Positions 1 to 7,790 of a stretch of DNA of 48,011 nt are shown piece by piece. Both the position numbers and the translations under genes were made by a program. The stretch covers positions 1 to 48,011 of the forward strand of contig JAEWBO010000002.1 of NCBI GenBank assembly GCA_023391105.1. Reading direction: 5' to 3'. The notes beneath the pieces are model-generated. The model worked only from the letters and a program-made list of their open reading frames with translations, was not told the origin of the DNA and did no database searches. The DNA is from Bacillota bacterium. Lineage in GTDB: Bacteria; Bacillota; Clostridia; Christensenellales; SZUA-584. Numbering within the stretch: the first letter of the stretch is position 1; every line of letters begins with the position of its first letter.

Positions 1-844
1 ATCCCAATATGGTGCTTACGGCTTCACGCATTTCACCGATTTCGTCTTTGCTCGTGGCCTGTGACATCTCGAAATTCGTCTCGCCCGCAGCCAGACGCTT
101 CACATTTGCCGTCAGTCTCTTAATCGGGCGGCTGAACCCTCTTGCCATAAATATTCCGATTAGCACGGATAATACAAGAACAACGCCTATGCAGATTAAC
201 GTGATCATTGAAACGTCCTGCGCTGTCTTTTTATTTTCCGTGGCTCTTTCAGACGCATCCTTCGTGATAGAAAACTTCATCTGTTTGATGGCATCATCAA
301 GCGTCGTTTCCGCCTTTTTTAAATCGCCGTAGTTCATGAGGTCATTATAAACCGACTGCGTGTCTCCGGCTTTGATGCTGTCAAGTGCGCTGGCAAGCAA
401 AGGCTCGTAAATCTCATAGGCGCTTTTAAACGTCTGAAGCCTGTCAGCCGCCTCTCCTGTTACGATATCCTCCAGTATTTTTACAGTTCCCGAATAGGTT
501 CCTTTATTTGAATTGAGCGAGGATAAATACACACCTCTGTCTTCCTCATCTGCAAGCAGCAGCTGTCGAAGATTGCTCTTTTTCTCCTGAAATGTGTCAG
601 ACAAATCGACCACATTGCGATACGGCAGCAGCATATCTGAGAACATCTCATTGGACGAGTTGCTGACCTGAGTCAAGCTGTTTGAGGCATACAGCCCCAT
701 GCCGGTGCTCAGAAGCGCAACAATCAAGAATCCTCCAAGCAAGCGTGGTGCAATTTTGATATTGCCTAAAAATGATGACTTTCGTGGCTTGTTTGCTTTT
801 TGCTTCAGACTGGAAGCAGGTTCTCTCTTTCCATGCCTCTTCAT
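1..844 (-). CDS. Methyl-accepting chemotaxis protein, N-terminal part (cut by window edge)
   Basis: Membrane chemoreceptor that would relay ligand or energy signals to CheA/CheW. The minus frame starts at ATG 844 behind a GGGGAGGA ribosome site and stays open to the window edge. A basic N-terminus (about residues 1-30) leads into a first membrane segment (IAPRLLGGFLIVALLSTGMG). An extracytoplasmic helical region of about 150 residues resembles the four-helix-bundle 4HB_MCP sensor (runs such as NEMFSDMLLPYRNVVDL). A second membrane segment follows (ICIGVVLVLSVLIGIFMARG), then a HAMP start (FSRPIKRLTANVKRLAAGET). The signalling hairpin lies outside the window, so the class is inferred from the N-terminal architecture. 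Ligand unknown. Confidence 0.88.
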   Translation of the reverse strand, partial: MKRHGKREPASSLKQKANKPRKSSFLGNIKIAPRLLGGFLIVALLSTGMGLYASNSLTQVSNSSNEMFSDMLLPYRNVVDLSDTFQEKKSNLRQLLLADEEDRGVYLSSLNSNKGTYSGTVKILEDIVTGEAADRLQTFKSAYEIYEPLLASALDSIKAGDTQSVYNDLMNYGDLKKAETTLDDAIKQMKFSITKDASERATENKKTAQDVSMITLICIGVVLVLSVLIGIFMARGFSRPIKRLTANVKRLAAGETNFEMSQATSKDEIGEMREAVSTILG

Positions 845-1173
845 TGAGTGAGTCCTCCCCTACCTATATTTTTGATGACCAAGAAAATGAATCATTTCGG
901 GTTGTCATGATTGTTCCAACAACGGTCACATATATCAAGGTTGGAACAATGCACTCCCTGAACAAATGCTATTCAGTTGAATGTTTGTCCGTCTCTGTAA
1001 TCGTGGTTTTGATAAAAATAAAAGCATTGAATTGACGTTCACTTATAGCAATAATAATATCGGAATTTGTCCCATTTTGAATAGACAGTATAGTCAACAT
1101 GTAAATTATTTGATATAAAGTGTAAAAAAACTGCTTGAAAAGGCATCGTAATCACTATGCTTTGAGGTTTTTA
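845..1173. other. Intergenic region upstream of the chemoreceptor
   Basis: AT-rich stretch with no convincing gene in either strand. It holds an inverted repeat with 10-bp arms (TTGTTCCAAC at 911-920 and GTTGGAACAA at 940-949). A weak sigma-D-like TCCGATAT stands on the minus strand at 1057-1064, but its upstream element is poor. It should contain the chemoreceptor promoter. Confidence 0.5.
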
Positions 1174-1212
1174 TAAAAAAAAGCGCTGTGCATTTTTACA
1201 TGCAAAGGCGCC
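1174..1212 (-). terminator. Rho-independent terminator after the first SDR gene
   Basis: Read on the minus strand, GCGCC...TGCAT-loop-ATGCA...GCGC forms an interrupted stem followed by eight T residues. It begins about 17 bases after the stop codon of the SDR gene ending at 1229. Confidence 0.7.
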
Positions 1213-1228
1213 GTTGTTTAAATTTGTG

Positions 1229-2209
1229 CTAGGTGCGTAAGGCGCGATGCCATCGCACCATATCGCGAATGGTCTTTATCATAGGCCGTGGTTTATAGCC
1301 GAGCATGGACTGTGCTTTCTCGCATGATATGCTCGAGTTGGACATAAGCACATCGATAGAATATTTGGAAAGTATCGGCTTGCGGCGAGCCAGCTTGTAA
1401 TAGATGGGCGCAAGGATAGCTGCTGCCTTCACGAGACACACTGGAATCCGGTGCCGTCTGATGGTGTGCCCGGTGCTCTGCTCGACGGCCTTGATGATAT
1501 CCTCAAGGCTGGCCACGCTGCCCGATATGATATAGCCCTGACCTTTCTCGCCGTATTTCCACGCGCGGAATATGCCGTCTGCCACATCGCGAACGTCCAC
1601 GAAATCATACTTGCCGTTGAAATAGTACTGCGTCTTCTTGGCGTCGATATAGCCCTTTATGGCGCTGCCCGTGTAGGATGAACGAAAATCATAAGGGCCG
1701 ATGACGCCGGTCGGAAACACGATAACAGCGTCGAGACCTTTTTGCATGGCGTTCATCACTTCGATGGTGCCCATCGCTTTCGATTTTGCATAGGTGCCCA
1801 GCAAATTATGTACATCGGTATCCAGCGTTTCATCAACGCTGCCCGCTTCGGGCTCTTTGAGGGCATGGACGCTGGAGACGTGCACCAGCCGTTTGACGCC
1901 CTTTTCCAAGCACGCCTGCGCCACATTGCGTGTGCCGCCCACATTGACATCATATATGATCTTCTTACGCATACCGGAAATCTGCACAAGACCGGCTAAA
2001 TGGAACACAAACTCGCACCCGCGCACGGCAGCGGATACTGCCAGAGAATCGCGGATGTCGCCACGGACAATCTCCTTGGCGTACCTCTCTATATATGATA
2101 TATCTTCATCCTGCTGTACAAAAAGCCGAAGTTCCCTGTAGCCCTTTTTATAGAGATATTTGACGAGCACATTGCCGATATGCCCGCCTGCTCCTGTCAC
2201 CAATATCAT
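1229..2209 (-). CDS. NAD-dependent epimerase/dehydratase (extended SDR, dihydroflavonol-reductase-like)
   Basis: A 326-residue extended short-chain dehydrogenase/reductase. The Rossmann glycine motif GAGGHIG is at residues 6-12, an acidic DIRD follows near 51-54, the active-site serine region VSSVHAL is near 111-117 and the catalytic pair YAKSK is at 140-144. Expected role: NAD(P)-dependent reduction or epimerisation of a small carbonyl or nucleotide-sugar substrate in the cytoplasm; substrate unknown. It is a close paralogue of the next gene upstream (2348-3331), sharing MILVTGA.GHIGNVLV and the HVSS.HAL segment. A GATAAGGAG ribosome site precedes the ATG. A TATAAT (complement of 2291-2296) in the 138-bp gap suggests its own promoter. 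Confidence 0.9.
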   Translation of the reverse strand: MILVTGAGGHIGNVLVKYLYKKGYRELRLFVQQDEDISYIERYAKEIVRGDIRDSLAVSAAVRGCEFVFHLAGLVQISGMRKKIIYDVNVGGTRNVAQACLEKGVKRLVHVSSVHALKEPEAGSVDETLDTDVHNLLGTYAKSKAMGTIEVMNAMQKGLDAVIVFPTGVIGPYDFRSSYTGSAIKGYIDAKKTQYYFNGKYDFVDVRDVADGIFRAWKYGEKGQGYIISGSVASLEDIIKAVEQSTGHTIRRHRIPVCLVKAAAILAPIYYKLARRKPILSKYSIDVLMSNSSISCEKAQSMLGYKPRPMIKTIRDMVRWHRALRT

Positions 2210-2347
2210 TCACTATCATCTCCTTATCATGAATACATATGATAATAACGGTTTACAGAGAGATGATGAAAATGATGTTCCTTTGATATTATTATACCCC
2301 AAACCATGTGTTTAACCATGAACAAAATGTGAAATTATTGAAAACCA

Positions 2348-3331
2348 TTACCTGGCAGCGGCGATGCTGTGCCACTCGACCGTATCGCGCATTGTTTGTT
2401 CGAGCGGACGCGGGCAGAACCCCAGCTTCGTCCTTGCCTTCTCGTTGGAAATGCTCACGCCGGATACCATGACATCCACGGTTTCCTTCGTGATGATTGG
2501 TGTTTTTTTCGCCAGCTGGTAATACGCGGGCATGACGCACGCGCACGCTTTGACAAGACATGTGGGCATGTTGAGCGTCTTAAGTTCTTTTCCCGAAAAC
2601 CGCCCGATCAGGCGAATCATGTTTTCGATGCTGCACTGTTCGCCCGAGAGGATATAGCCCTGCCCCGCCTGCCCAAACTGCCAAGCCCGATAAATACCGT
2701 CTGCCACGTCGCGGACATCGACAAAATCGAACATTCCTTTAAAGCAGAGCTGTGTGCCGCTGGCACCGATATATTTTTTAAACATCGTTCCTGACATGGA
2801 AGACCGATAATCGTGCGGACCGATCACACCTGTCGGGAATACGACAACGGCATCAAGACCGCGCTGCTCACATGCCGCCATCACCTCCAGCGTGCCCTTG
2901 AGCTTGGTGCGGCTGTATTCATCCGCGCAGCGGCTCAAATCCGGATCAATCGTTTCGTCGATGCGCAGGTCTGCCGAAGGCGACAGCGCGTGGATGCTGG
3001 ACACATGCACAAGGCGTTTCACGCCGCAGCTCAAGCAGGCGTTCACGATGTTTACAACGCCGCCGACATTGATGTCGTTAAGCAGCTGCTTGTTGGTTCC
3101 CGACATGTGAATATAGCCAGCGAGATGGAACACATCGCTGCAGCCGCGCACTGCATCTTCCACGGCCTTGGCATCCCTGATGTCGCAGTGCACAATTTCT
3201 TTCGCGTAAGGCTCGATGAACGATGTATCACCGCTCTGCACCATCAGCCTCAAATCACGGTGCCCCTTTTCATGGAGCAGCCTCACAAGCACGTTGCCGA
3301 TATGCCCTCTCGCCCCAGTCACAAGTATCAT
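2348..3331 (-). CDS. NAD-dependent epimerase/dehydratase (extended SDR), paralogue
   Basis: A 327-residue extended SDR with GARGHIG at 6-12, DIRD at 50-53, VSSIHAL near 110-116 and active site YSRTK at 139-143. Same length and block order as the protein at 1229-2209, so the pair arose by tandem duplication. Both keep the full catalytic set, so neither looks decayed. It starts 12 bases after the stop of the small membrane protein at 3344 and is probably co-transcribed with it. Substrate unknown; dihydroflavonol-4-reductase or sterol-dehydrogenase style annotations would be over-specific. Confidence 0.9.
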   Translation of the reverse strand: MILVTGARGHIGNVLVRLLHEKGHRDLRLMVQSGDTSFIEPYAKEIVHCDIRDAKAVEDAVRGCSDVFHLAGYIHMSGTNKQLLNDINVGGVVNIVNACLSCGVKRLVHVSSIHALSPSADLRIDETIDPDLSRCADEYSRTKLKGTLEVMAACEQRGLDAVVVFPTGVIGPHDYRSSMSGTMFKKYIGASGTQLCFKGMFDFVDVRDVADGIYRAWQFGQAGQGYILSGEQCSIENMIRLIGRFSGKELKTLNMPTCLVKACACVMPAYYQLAKKTPIITKETVDVMVSGVSISNEKARTKLGFCPRPLEQTMRDTVEWHSIAAAR

Positions 3332-3343
3332 ACGCGTCTCCCG

Positions 3344-3691
3344 TTATTTCGCCGGTTCGGCTTTGACAGGCACCACCGCCAGCACAACGCTGATAATATA
3401 GATCACAGCCGTGATAGACTGCCATGGAAACCCGAATATCAGTGAAGCAAAAGCCACCAGCATCATGATCACGGAACCCATCACATGATGCCATTTCACA
3501 AGCACGGCGCCCGCAATGCCCAGTGCATTGGCCGCAAGCAGTATGATGGCGTAGGTTTGCACGCTGGCCGCGTCATGCGGCATGATGACGTCCTTTGTTG
3601 AATATGGCAATATCTCAACCATTGACAGCACTGCAAACACAATTCCGACTATGCCCGCAAACACGCCAAGGCCGATTTCTGTCTTTCGCAT
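3344..3691 (-). CDS. Small four-helix membrane protein (DUF4064-like)
   Basis: A 115-residue integral membrane protein. Start chosen at ATG 3691 (MRKTEIGLG) because GGGGGAG lies just upstream; a longer frame to 3730 lacks a ribosome site and would overlap the -10 element. Four hydrophobic segments are visible: GVFAGIVGIVFAVLSMV, TYAIILLAANALGIAGAVLV, VMGSVIMMLVAFASLIFG and ITAVIYIISVVLAVVPV. The layout and the N-terminal glycine-rich helix recall the DUF4064 family, but that is recognition by pattern only. Function unknown. It leads the transcript containing the two SDR genes. Confidence 0.7.
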   Translation of the reverse strand: MRKTEIGLGVFAGIVGIVFAVLSMVEILPYSTKDVIMPHDAASVQTYAIILLAANALGIAGAVLVKWHHVMGSVIMMLVAFASLIFGFPWQSITAVIYIISVVLAVVPVKAEPAK

Positions 3692-3718
3692 AGACTCCCC
3701 CGTACAGCTTTTTCTGGT

Positions 3719-3747
3719 ATTATACCGCACCCTTTGCCTTTAGGCAA
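3719..3747 (-). promoter_or_regulatory. Promoter with palindrome over the -35 box
   Basis: On the minus strand TTGCCT (complement of 3742-3747) and TATAAT (complement of 3719-3724) are spaced 17 bp, about 30 bp ahead of the membrane-protein start. A perfect 14-bp palindrome TTGCCTTTAGGCAA (3734-3747) covers the -35 box and could be a repressor operator. Confidence 0.65.
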
Positions 3748-3789
3748 CGCGCTTCGGTCGTGGTCAGAATTCTGATAGTCTCTCATTAA

Positions 3790-3813
3790 AAAGCCGCGTT
3801 TAAACGCGGCTTA
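3790..3813 (-). terminator. Palindromic terminator
   Basis: AAGCCGCGTTTAAACGCGGCTT is a perfect inverted repeat, followed on the minus strand by TTTTTAATG. It would stop leftward transcripts coming from spoIIID across the repeat patch. Confidence 0.75.
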
Positions 3814-3840
3814 GTTAGAATCAACCTTGCAAGATGGCTC

Positions 3841-3890
3841 ACTCAGATGAGGGGGCTGTCGCCGATAGGCGACTGGGGGAGGGAAAAAGG
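3841..3890. repeat. REP-like hairpin element
   Basis: GTCGCC-GATA-GGCGAC forms a tight hairpin flanked by G-rich arms (GAGGGGGCT before, TGGGGGAGGG after). The architecture resembles short dispersed palindromic elements seen between genes in many Clostridia. Only one copy was noticed in this window. Confidence 0.5.
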
Positions 3891-3953
3891 CTTAAAACCG
3901 GCCGCTCCCTCCGTCAATTGCCTGATTAAAATCCGGGATGAGACCTCCATGGG

Positions 3954-4112
3954 ATGTTAATCTGCGATGGAATGTTAATCTGCGATGGGATGTTTCGACA
4001 AGCTCAACATGACAAATTGGCAAGCTCACTACGAAGCGGAAAACATGACAAATTGGCAAGCTCACTACGAAGTGGAAAACATGACAAATTGACAAGCTCA
4101 CTACGAAGTGAC
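3954..4112. repeat. Nested short tandem repeats around a REP-like core
   Basis: Two 18-bp units (ATGTTAATCTGCGATGGR from 3954 and 3972) lead into TTTCGACAAGCTCAACATGACA. About three 36-bp units follow, starting at 4007, 4043 and 4079, each reading ACATGACAAATTGRCAAGCT then CACTACGAAGYG. The units differ at only a few bases, so the expansion is recent. Open frames across this patch are repetitive and not credible as genes. The TCGACAAGCTC core recurs at 14284 and 14479. Confidence 0.85.
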
Positions 4113-4152
4113 ATACCAATCTGCTGTGATGGCTGACTTTATGGAACCGCGA

Positions 4153-4407
4153 TTAATTCAGAGCTTCCTTATATTTCAACCGCGTGGCATTGCCGCCGCG
4201 AATGTGGCGTTCATCCTTATTCTTTTTAAGCACCTCCGCCACTTCCTTGGCCAGCGCCGGTGAGATGGCGGTCAGGCGCTCCGTTAAATCCTTATGCACC
4301 GTGCTTTTGCTGGTGCCGAAAGCTTTGGCCGCCTGACGAACCGTTGCGCCGCTTTCCAGCACGTAGTCCGCAATGCGCTGCACCCGATCCTCGATATACT
4401 CCTTCAT
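4153..4407 (-). CDS. spoIIID: Sporulation transcription factor SpoIIID
   Basis: Mother-cell transcription factor that tunes sigma-E and sigma-K genes during endospore formation. The 84-residue product from ATG 4407 begins MKEYIEDRVQRIADYVLES and carries a helix-turn-helix (TVRQAAKAFGTSKSTVHKDL) followed by the basic tail typical of the family, slightly shorter than the usual about 90 residues. A GGGGG ribosome site lies ahead of this ATG; the longer frame to 4491 adds residues unlike the family and is rejected. The gene stands alone. The upstream region has CATACACAT, which might be part of a sigma-E -10 box, but no convincing -35 partner was found. Confidence 0.93.
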   Translation of the reverse strand: MKEYIEDRVQRIADYVLESGATVRQAAKAFGTSKSTVHKDLTERLTAISPALAKEVAEVLKKNKDERHIRGGNATRLKYKEALN

Positions 4408-4597
4408 ACCACTTTGATCCCCCTTTGTACATACTTGATACATGTGTATGTGTGGCAGGGGGCTTGTATGTATTAAATATGGCAAAGGCATTAATTCCGG
4501 TGTGTTGTTCCTTTTTATGCTACAAATGAAGGAATTTTTGGGAATAAGTCGAATTATGTATAGCAGTTCGAAATGTGCTTTTTAAGTAGGTATCAGA

Positions 4598-5239
4598 ATG
4601 AATATTATTGAAGAATATAAAAACCCTTGTAGAAGTAGATTTGTAGATAGGTATAATTCGTTGTCAGAAGATACCCAGAGACAAATAGACAATATAGATA
4701 AACTACCGAAAGCTGAGCTATACTTAAAACCAATCAAGAAACAGAGAAATCCTAATATTCATGAAGGAACAATATTTGCGATAAAGTTGCCCGAAGAAGT
4801 CTTTTTCTTTGGAAAAGTAATATGCTTAAAACCAGAGCTACCTAACATTTGTAAAGGCTTTTTTTCTGTGTTTTTCTTTCGTCGAGGGTCAAGAGATTTG
4901 GGACATTATCCACTGGAGCTTACGAAAGATAATATTCTAATTGGTCCCATGATTTTAGGAGATGGTTTTTGGAGAAATGGTACTTGTTATACGGTCGATT
5001 TACACCCGCTTACCAAATACGAAAAAGAAATTGATTATGGATTTTATAAACCGAGTTATAAACCTTCCGTATCAGGAAAACTAATCTGCCAAGGCAAAAT
5101 AATTGATGTAAAAGGGAATGTATTACAAAAAGAGCCCTCCTTCTTACATCATTGTGCATATACAACTATCCATGGTATAGAATCTGCTTTTAGAAAAGAA
5201 ATCATTATTAATCCTTCGCTTATAAGCGACCTAGAGTGA
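4598..5239 (+). CDS. Imm26-like immunity protein (orphan)
   Basis: A 213-residue soluble protein on the opposite strand to its neighbours. The central block (EGTIFAIKLPEEVFFFGKVI, then a phenylalanine-rich strand and LIGPMILGDGFW) resembles the Imm26 family of polymorphic-toxin immunity proteins, whose signature is a GDxFAIPLxxGxYxxGRV strand pair. The match is by pattern memory, so it is moderate. The gene is markedly more AT-rich than its surroundings, has only a weak ribosome site (AGG before the ATG) and no toxin gene beside it. These facts suggest horizontal acquisition as a lone immunity gene. A hypothetical protein with another role remains possible. Confidence 0.5.
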   Translation: MNIIEEYKNPCRSRFVDRYNSLSEDTQRQIDNIDKLPKAELYLKPIKKQRNPNIHEGTIFAIKLPEEVFFFGKVICLKPELPNICKGFFSVFFFRRGSRDLGHYPLELTKDNILIGPMILGDGFWRNGTCYTVDLHPLTKYEKEIDYGFYKPSYKPSVSGKLICQGKIIDVKGNVLQKEPSFLHHCAYTTIHGIESAFRKEIIINPSLISDLE

Positions 5240-5296
5240 ATTAATTCTAATATAGCTCAACTCTCAGTTATCCATATAATAATCAGCCGCGAAACA

Positions 5297-5635
5297 TCAT
5301 TCATTCACAATATTCACCCGTGTGCCGATATTAACCAAACCGTAAAGCTCTTCGACATCTTTGTTATGCATGCGAATGCAGCCTTTGGATGCGGCTTTGC
5401 CGATTGAGGCAGGGTTGTTGGTTCCGTGAATGCCGATATGAGGTTTGGATAGCCCCATCCATCTGGTGCCGTACGCCCCCCCGGGGTTGATGGATTTGTT
5501 GATGATTCTAAAGCTGCCCTTTGGCGTCGGTGTTAACAGCTTGCCCACGGCGACCGGATACGTTTTATAAAGCTTATTCTGCCGGTATAAGTCGAGTTTT
5601 CTGGACTTCACGCGTATCACAATTTTATCAGCCAT
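5297..5635 (-). CDS. Minimal L,D-transpeptidase (YkuD domain)
   Basis: Peptidoglycan L,D-transpeptidase of 112 residues, consisting only of the YkuD catalytic fold. The catalytic motif is complete: H70 in IGIHGTN and the SKGCIRM block at 83-89 with nucleophile C86 and R88. There is no signal peptide or LysM domain, so export is not obvious. Short, leaderless YkuD proteins occur in spore formers and are often made in the mother cell, which fits the nearby spoIIID. The ATG at 5635 follows AAACGCCC-complement sequence rather than a strong ribosome site, yet no better start exists. Confidence 0.9.
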   Translation of the reverse strand: MADKIVIRVKSRKLDLYRQNKLYKTYPVAVGKLLTPTPKGSFRIINKSINPGGAYGTRWMGLSKPHIGIHGTNNPASIGKAASKGCIRMHNKDVEELYGLVNIGTRVNIVNE

Positions 5636-5659
5636 GATTCAAACGCCCAATTCTCTTTT

Positions 5660-5689
5660 ATTCGTATCGTATTCAGGCGTGACATATGA
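5660..5689 (-). promoter_or_regulatory. Possible sporulation-type promoter of the L,D-transpeptidase
   Basis: Read on the minus strand, TCATATGT is followed 13 bases later by GATACGAAT. This approximates sigma-E family promoters (ATA-core at -35, CATAC-like at -10). Match is imperfect and untested. Confidence 0.3.
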
Positions 5690-5780
5690 GTGACTTAATC
5701 ATCATTCAATTTTTTGTCGAAATAAAAGAATCCTTCGGAGAAAATTGTTATATGACTATCTTAAAACCATACAGGAATAA

Positions 5781-5816
5781 TAAACAAGGCGTCACACCCC
5801 TGGCTGGTGCAGCGCC
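5781..5816 (-). terminator. Probable terminator of the hydrogenase operon
   Basis: On the minus strand GGCG...CACC-loop-GGTG...CGCC forms an interrupted stem followed by TTGTTTATTATT. It lies about 25 bases after the stop of the last ferredoxin gene. Confidence 0.55.
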
Positions 5817-5839
5817 CTGTCAATAAATCAATTGGTGTG

Positions 5840-6091
5840 TTATTCAACTGTAAGCGGCAGTATGCTCACGGTGAAAAAGCTTCTTGCCTGTTCAGGCGTC
5901 ACGCTGTGCCGGACGCCGCCCAGCTCCACCATCACGCCCTTGTTCTGACACTGCTTCATGCAGAACGTGGCCTTGAGCGCCACGCGCTCGTGCAGCTTGT
6001 GCTCTTCAATTGCTTGCTGGAATGTCTGAATCACGTTGTACGCGCCCTTCAAGTGGCACGAGCTCCCGATGCAAACGCTGACCTCAATCAT
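5840..6091 (-). CDS. Thioredoxin-like [2Fe-2S] ferredoxin
   Basis: An 83-residue electron carrier of the thioredoxin-fold 2Fe-2S type. Cluster ligands are C7 and C12 (SVCIGSSCHLKG) and C44 and C48 (TFCMKQC). Start taken at ATG 6091, which overlaps the hydA stop by eight bases, a sign of translational coupling; the longer frame to 6142 lacks similarity. It is a paralogue of the ferredoxin that opens the same cluster (13003-13290), with the same CxGSSCHLKG motif. Likely passes electrons to or from the hydrogenase. Confidence 0.88.
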   Translation of the reverse strand: MIEVSVCIGSSCHLKGAYNVIQTFQQAIEEHKLHERVALKATFCMKQCQNKGVMVELGGVRHSVTPEQARSFFTVSILPLTVE

Positions 6092-7787
6092 GACCCAAGC
6101 CCCCCTTGCCCGCATAATCCACATGCAGCAGCTCATGCACACGGCCTTTTAGCAGCCCGCTGTAAAGCGAGAGCATCAGCGGGTTTTCCTCTGAGCGCTT
6201 GATGTTGCTCATCCTGTCCGCGCGGTATAGCGCTTTACCGCGAACCGCCGCGTCCTCATGCGTGCCGGTGGGCTGACCCGCGCCGTTGATGCAGCCGCCG
6301 GGGCATGCCATCACTTCCACAAGATCGTAATGCGCGCCCGCCTTTATCCTCTTAATCAGCTCGTCGGCGTTTTTCAGACCGCTCACCACGGCCACCTTCA
6401 ATTCCCTTTCGCCGTACTTGACAGCCGCCTCCTTCACGCCCTCCATACCGCGCACGCCGTTAAACGCCATGGCACGAAGAGCTCCTGCCGACTTGTCGGA
6501 CGACACATAGCGCATCACCGCTTCGGTGACGCCGCCGGTGACGCCGAATATCACGCCTGCGCCCGTCACCGCGCCAAACGGCATATCCACCGCTTCGGGT
6601 TCAAGCTCGCTGAACACAAGCCCCGCCTCTTTGATCATGCGGATCAACTCCTGCGTGGTGATCACGTAGTCCACCTGTGGCGCATCGTCCGTCTTAAATT
6701 CGGGGCGCGCGGCTTCAAACTTCTTTGCTGTACAGGGCATCACCGCCACATGCACCACGCGCTTGCTCGATGTCGCGTATTGCTGCTTGATGATGGACGC
6801 AAGCATCTGCATGGGCGAGCGGCATGTGGACACATGGCTCAAAAGCTCCGGATAATTCTTTTCGCAGTATGAGACCCACGCGGGGCAGCACGAGGTAAAC
6901 AGCGGCAGCGGTTTGCCCTCTTCGAGCTTTTTGATGAACTCACCCGCTTCTTCGAGCACGGTTAAGTCCGCACCCGTGGAGGTGTCGAACACCTCGTTAA
7001 AACCGAGCCGCCGCAGCGCCGCAACAACGCGGCCCATCTCATTCTCACCCGCCGAAAGCCCCAGCTCCTTGCCGATGGCCACGCGCACCGCAGGCGCAAT
7101 CTGAACAACCACCTTTGTGTTTTCGTCGCTGAGCGCCTTCCAAACATGCGGTATATCGTTTTTCACCACGATCGCGCCCGTCGGGCAGACCGCCGCGCAC
7201 TGGCCGCAGCCCACGCAGCCCGATTCCGCCATGGGTATGCCGAAAGCCGTGCTGATTGTCATTTTGGAGCCGCGCCGCGCAAAATCAATCGCGCCCACGT
7301 TCTGTATTTCGCTGCACATGCGCACGCAGTCGCCGCAGAGTATACATTTGCTCTCGTCGCGCGATATGCAAAGCGACGAATCGTCAGTGACGGGCTTCTG
7401 CTTGCGGTTCACGAAGCGCACGCGGTCGATGTTGAACTGCACGGCAAGCTCCTGCAGCCGGCATTTGCCGTTCTGGCTGCAGGTGGTACAGTCGCGGCAG
7501 TGGTTGGAGAGCAGCAGCTCGAGTATCATTTTGCGGTACTTGCGCAAGCGCTGTGTGTTGGTATGAACCGTCATGCCCGCCTTTGGCGGTGTGGAGCAGG
7601 ACGCCTGCATGCCGCCCCATTCGTCCTCCACCATGCACATGCGGCAAGCGCCGTATATGGACAGCTCCGAATGGTAGCAGAAGGTGGGCAGCTCGATGCC
7701 GACCTTGCGTATCAGCTCCAGTAAGTTCTTCTCGCCGTTTATTTCCACGGGAATCCCGTCTATCGTCATGTATTTTTGATTCTGCAT
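6084..7787 (-). CDS. hydA: [FeFe] hydrogenase catalytic subunit HydA (HndD-like)
   Basis: Catalytic subunit of a multimeric, cytoplasmic [FeFe] hydrogenase, 567 residues. Domains in order: 2Fe-2S domain (C37, C48, C51, C64), His-ligated 4Fe-4S (H96, C100, C103, C109), two 4Fe-4S clusters (C148-C151-C154-C158 and C191-C194-C197-C201), the H-cluster domain and the small-subunit tail from about 510. H-cluster motifs are canonical: TSCCPAW near 299 (C300 proton shuttle, C301 ligand), MPCTAKK with C352, and EVMACPGGC with C495 and C499. The ribosome site GGAGG is eight bases before the ATG. Together with hydB and hydC it should form an NAD(P)-linked, probably electron-bifurcating or confurcating complex with ferredoxin. 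Confidence 0.96.
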   Translation of the reverse strand: MQNQKYMTIDGIPVEINGEKNLLELIRKVGIELPTFCYHSELSIYGACRMCMVEDEWGGMQASCSTPPKAGMTVHTNTQRLRKYRKMILELLLSNHCRDCTTCSQNGKCRLQELAVQFNIDRVRFVNRKQKPVTDDSSLCISRDESKCILCGDCVRMCSEIQNVGAIDFARRGSKMTISTAFGIPMAESGCVGCGQCAAVCPTGAIVVKNDIPHVWKALSDENTKVVVQIAPAVRVAIGKELGLSAGENEMGRVVAALRRLGFNEVFDTSTGADLTVLEEAGEFIKKLEEGKPLPLFTSCCPAWVSYCEKNYPELLSHVSTCRSPMQMLASIIKQQYATSSKRVVHVAVMPCTAKKFEAARPEFKTDDAPQVDYVITTQELIRMIKEAGLVFSELEPEAVDMPFGAVTGAGVIFGVTGGVTEAVMRYVSSDKSAGALRAMAFNGVRGMEGVKEAAVKYGERELKVAVVSGLKNADELIKRIKAGAHYDLVEVMACPGGCINGAGQPTGTHEDAAVRGKALYRADRMSNIKRSEENPLMLSLYSGLLKGRVHELLHVDYAGKGGLGHD

Positions 7788-7790
7788 GTT

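Noticed and set aside
1057..1080. Sigma-D (flagellar) promoter before the chemoreceptor
   Set aside because: TCCGATAT resembles the -10 element, but the -35 position reads TATT rather than TAAA; too weak to call.
3954..4112. CRISPR array
   Set aside because: Units are contiguous tandem copies without unique spacers, and no cas gene is present.
3892..4136. Open frames on both strands across the repeat patch
   Set aside because: They consist of the 36-bp and 18-bp repeats translated and lack any real protein signature.
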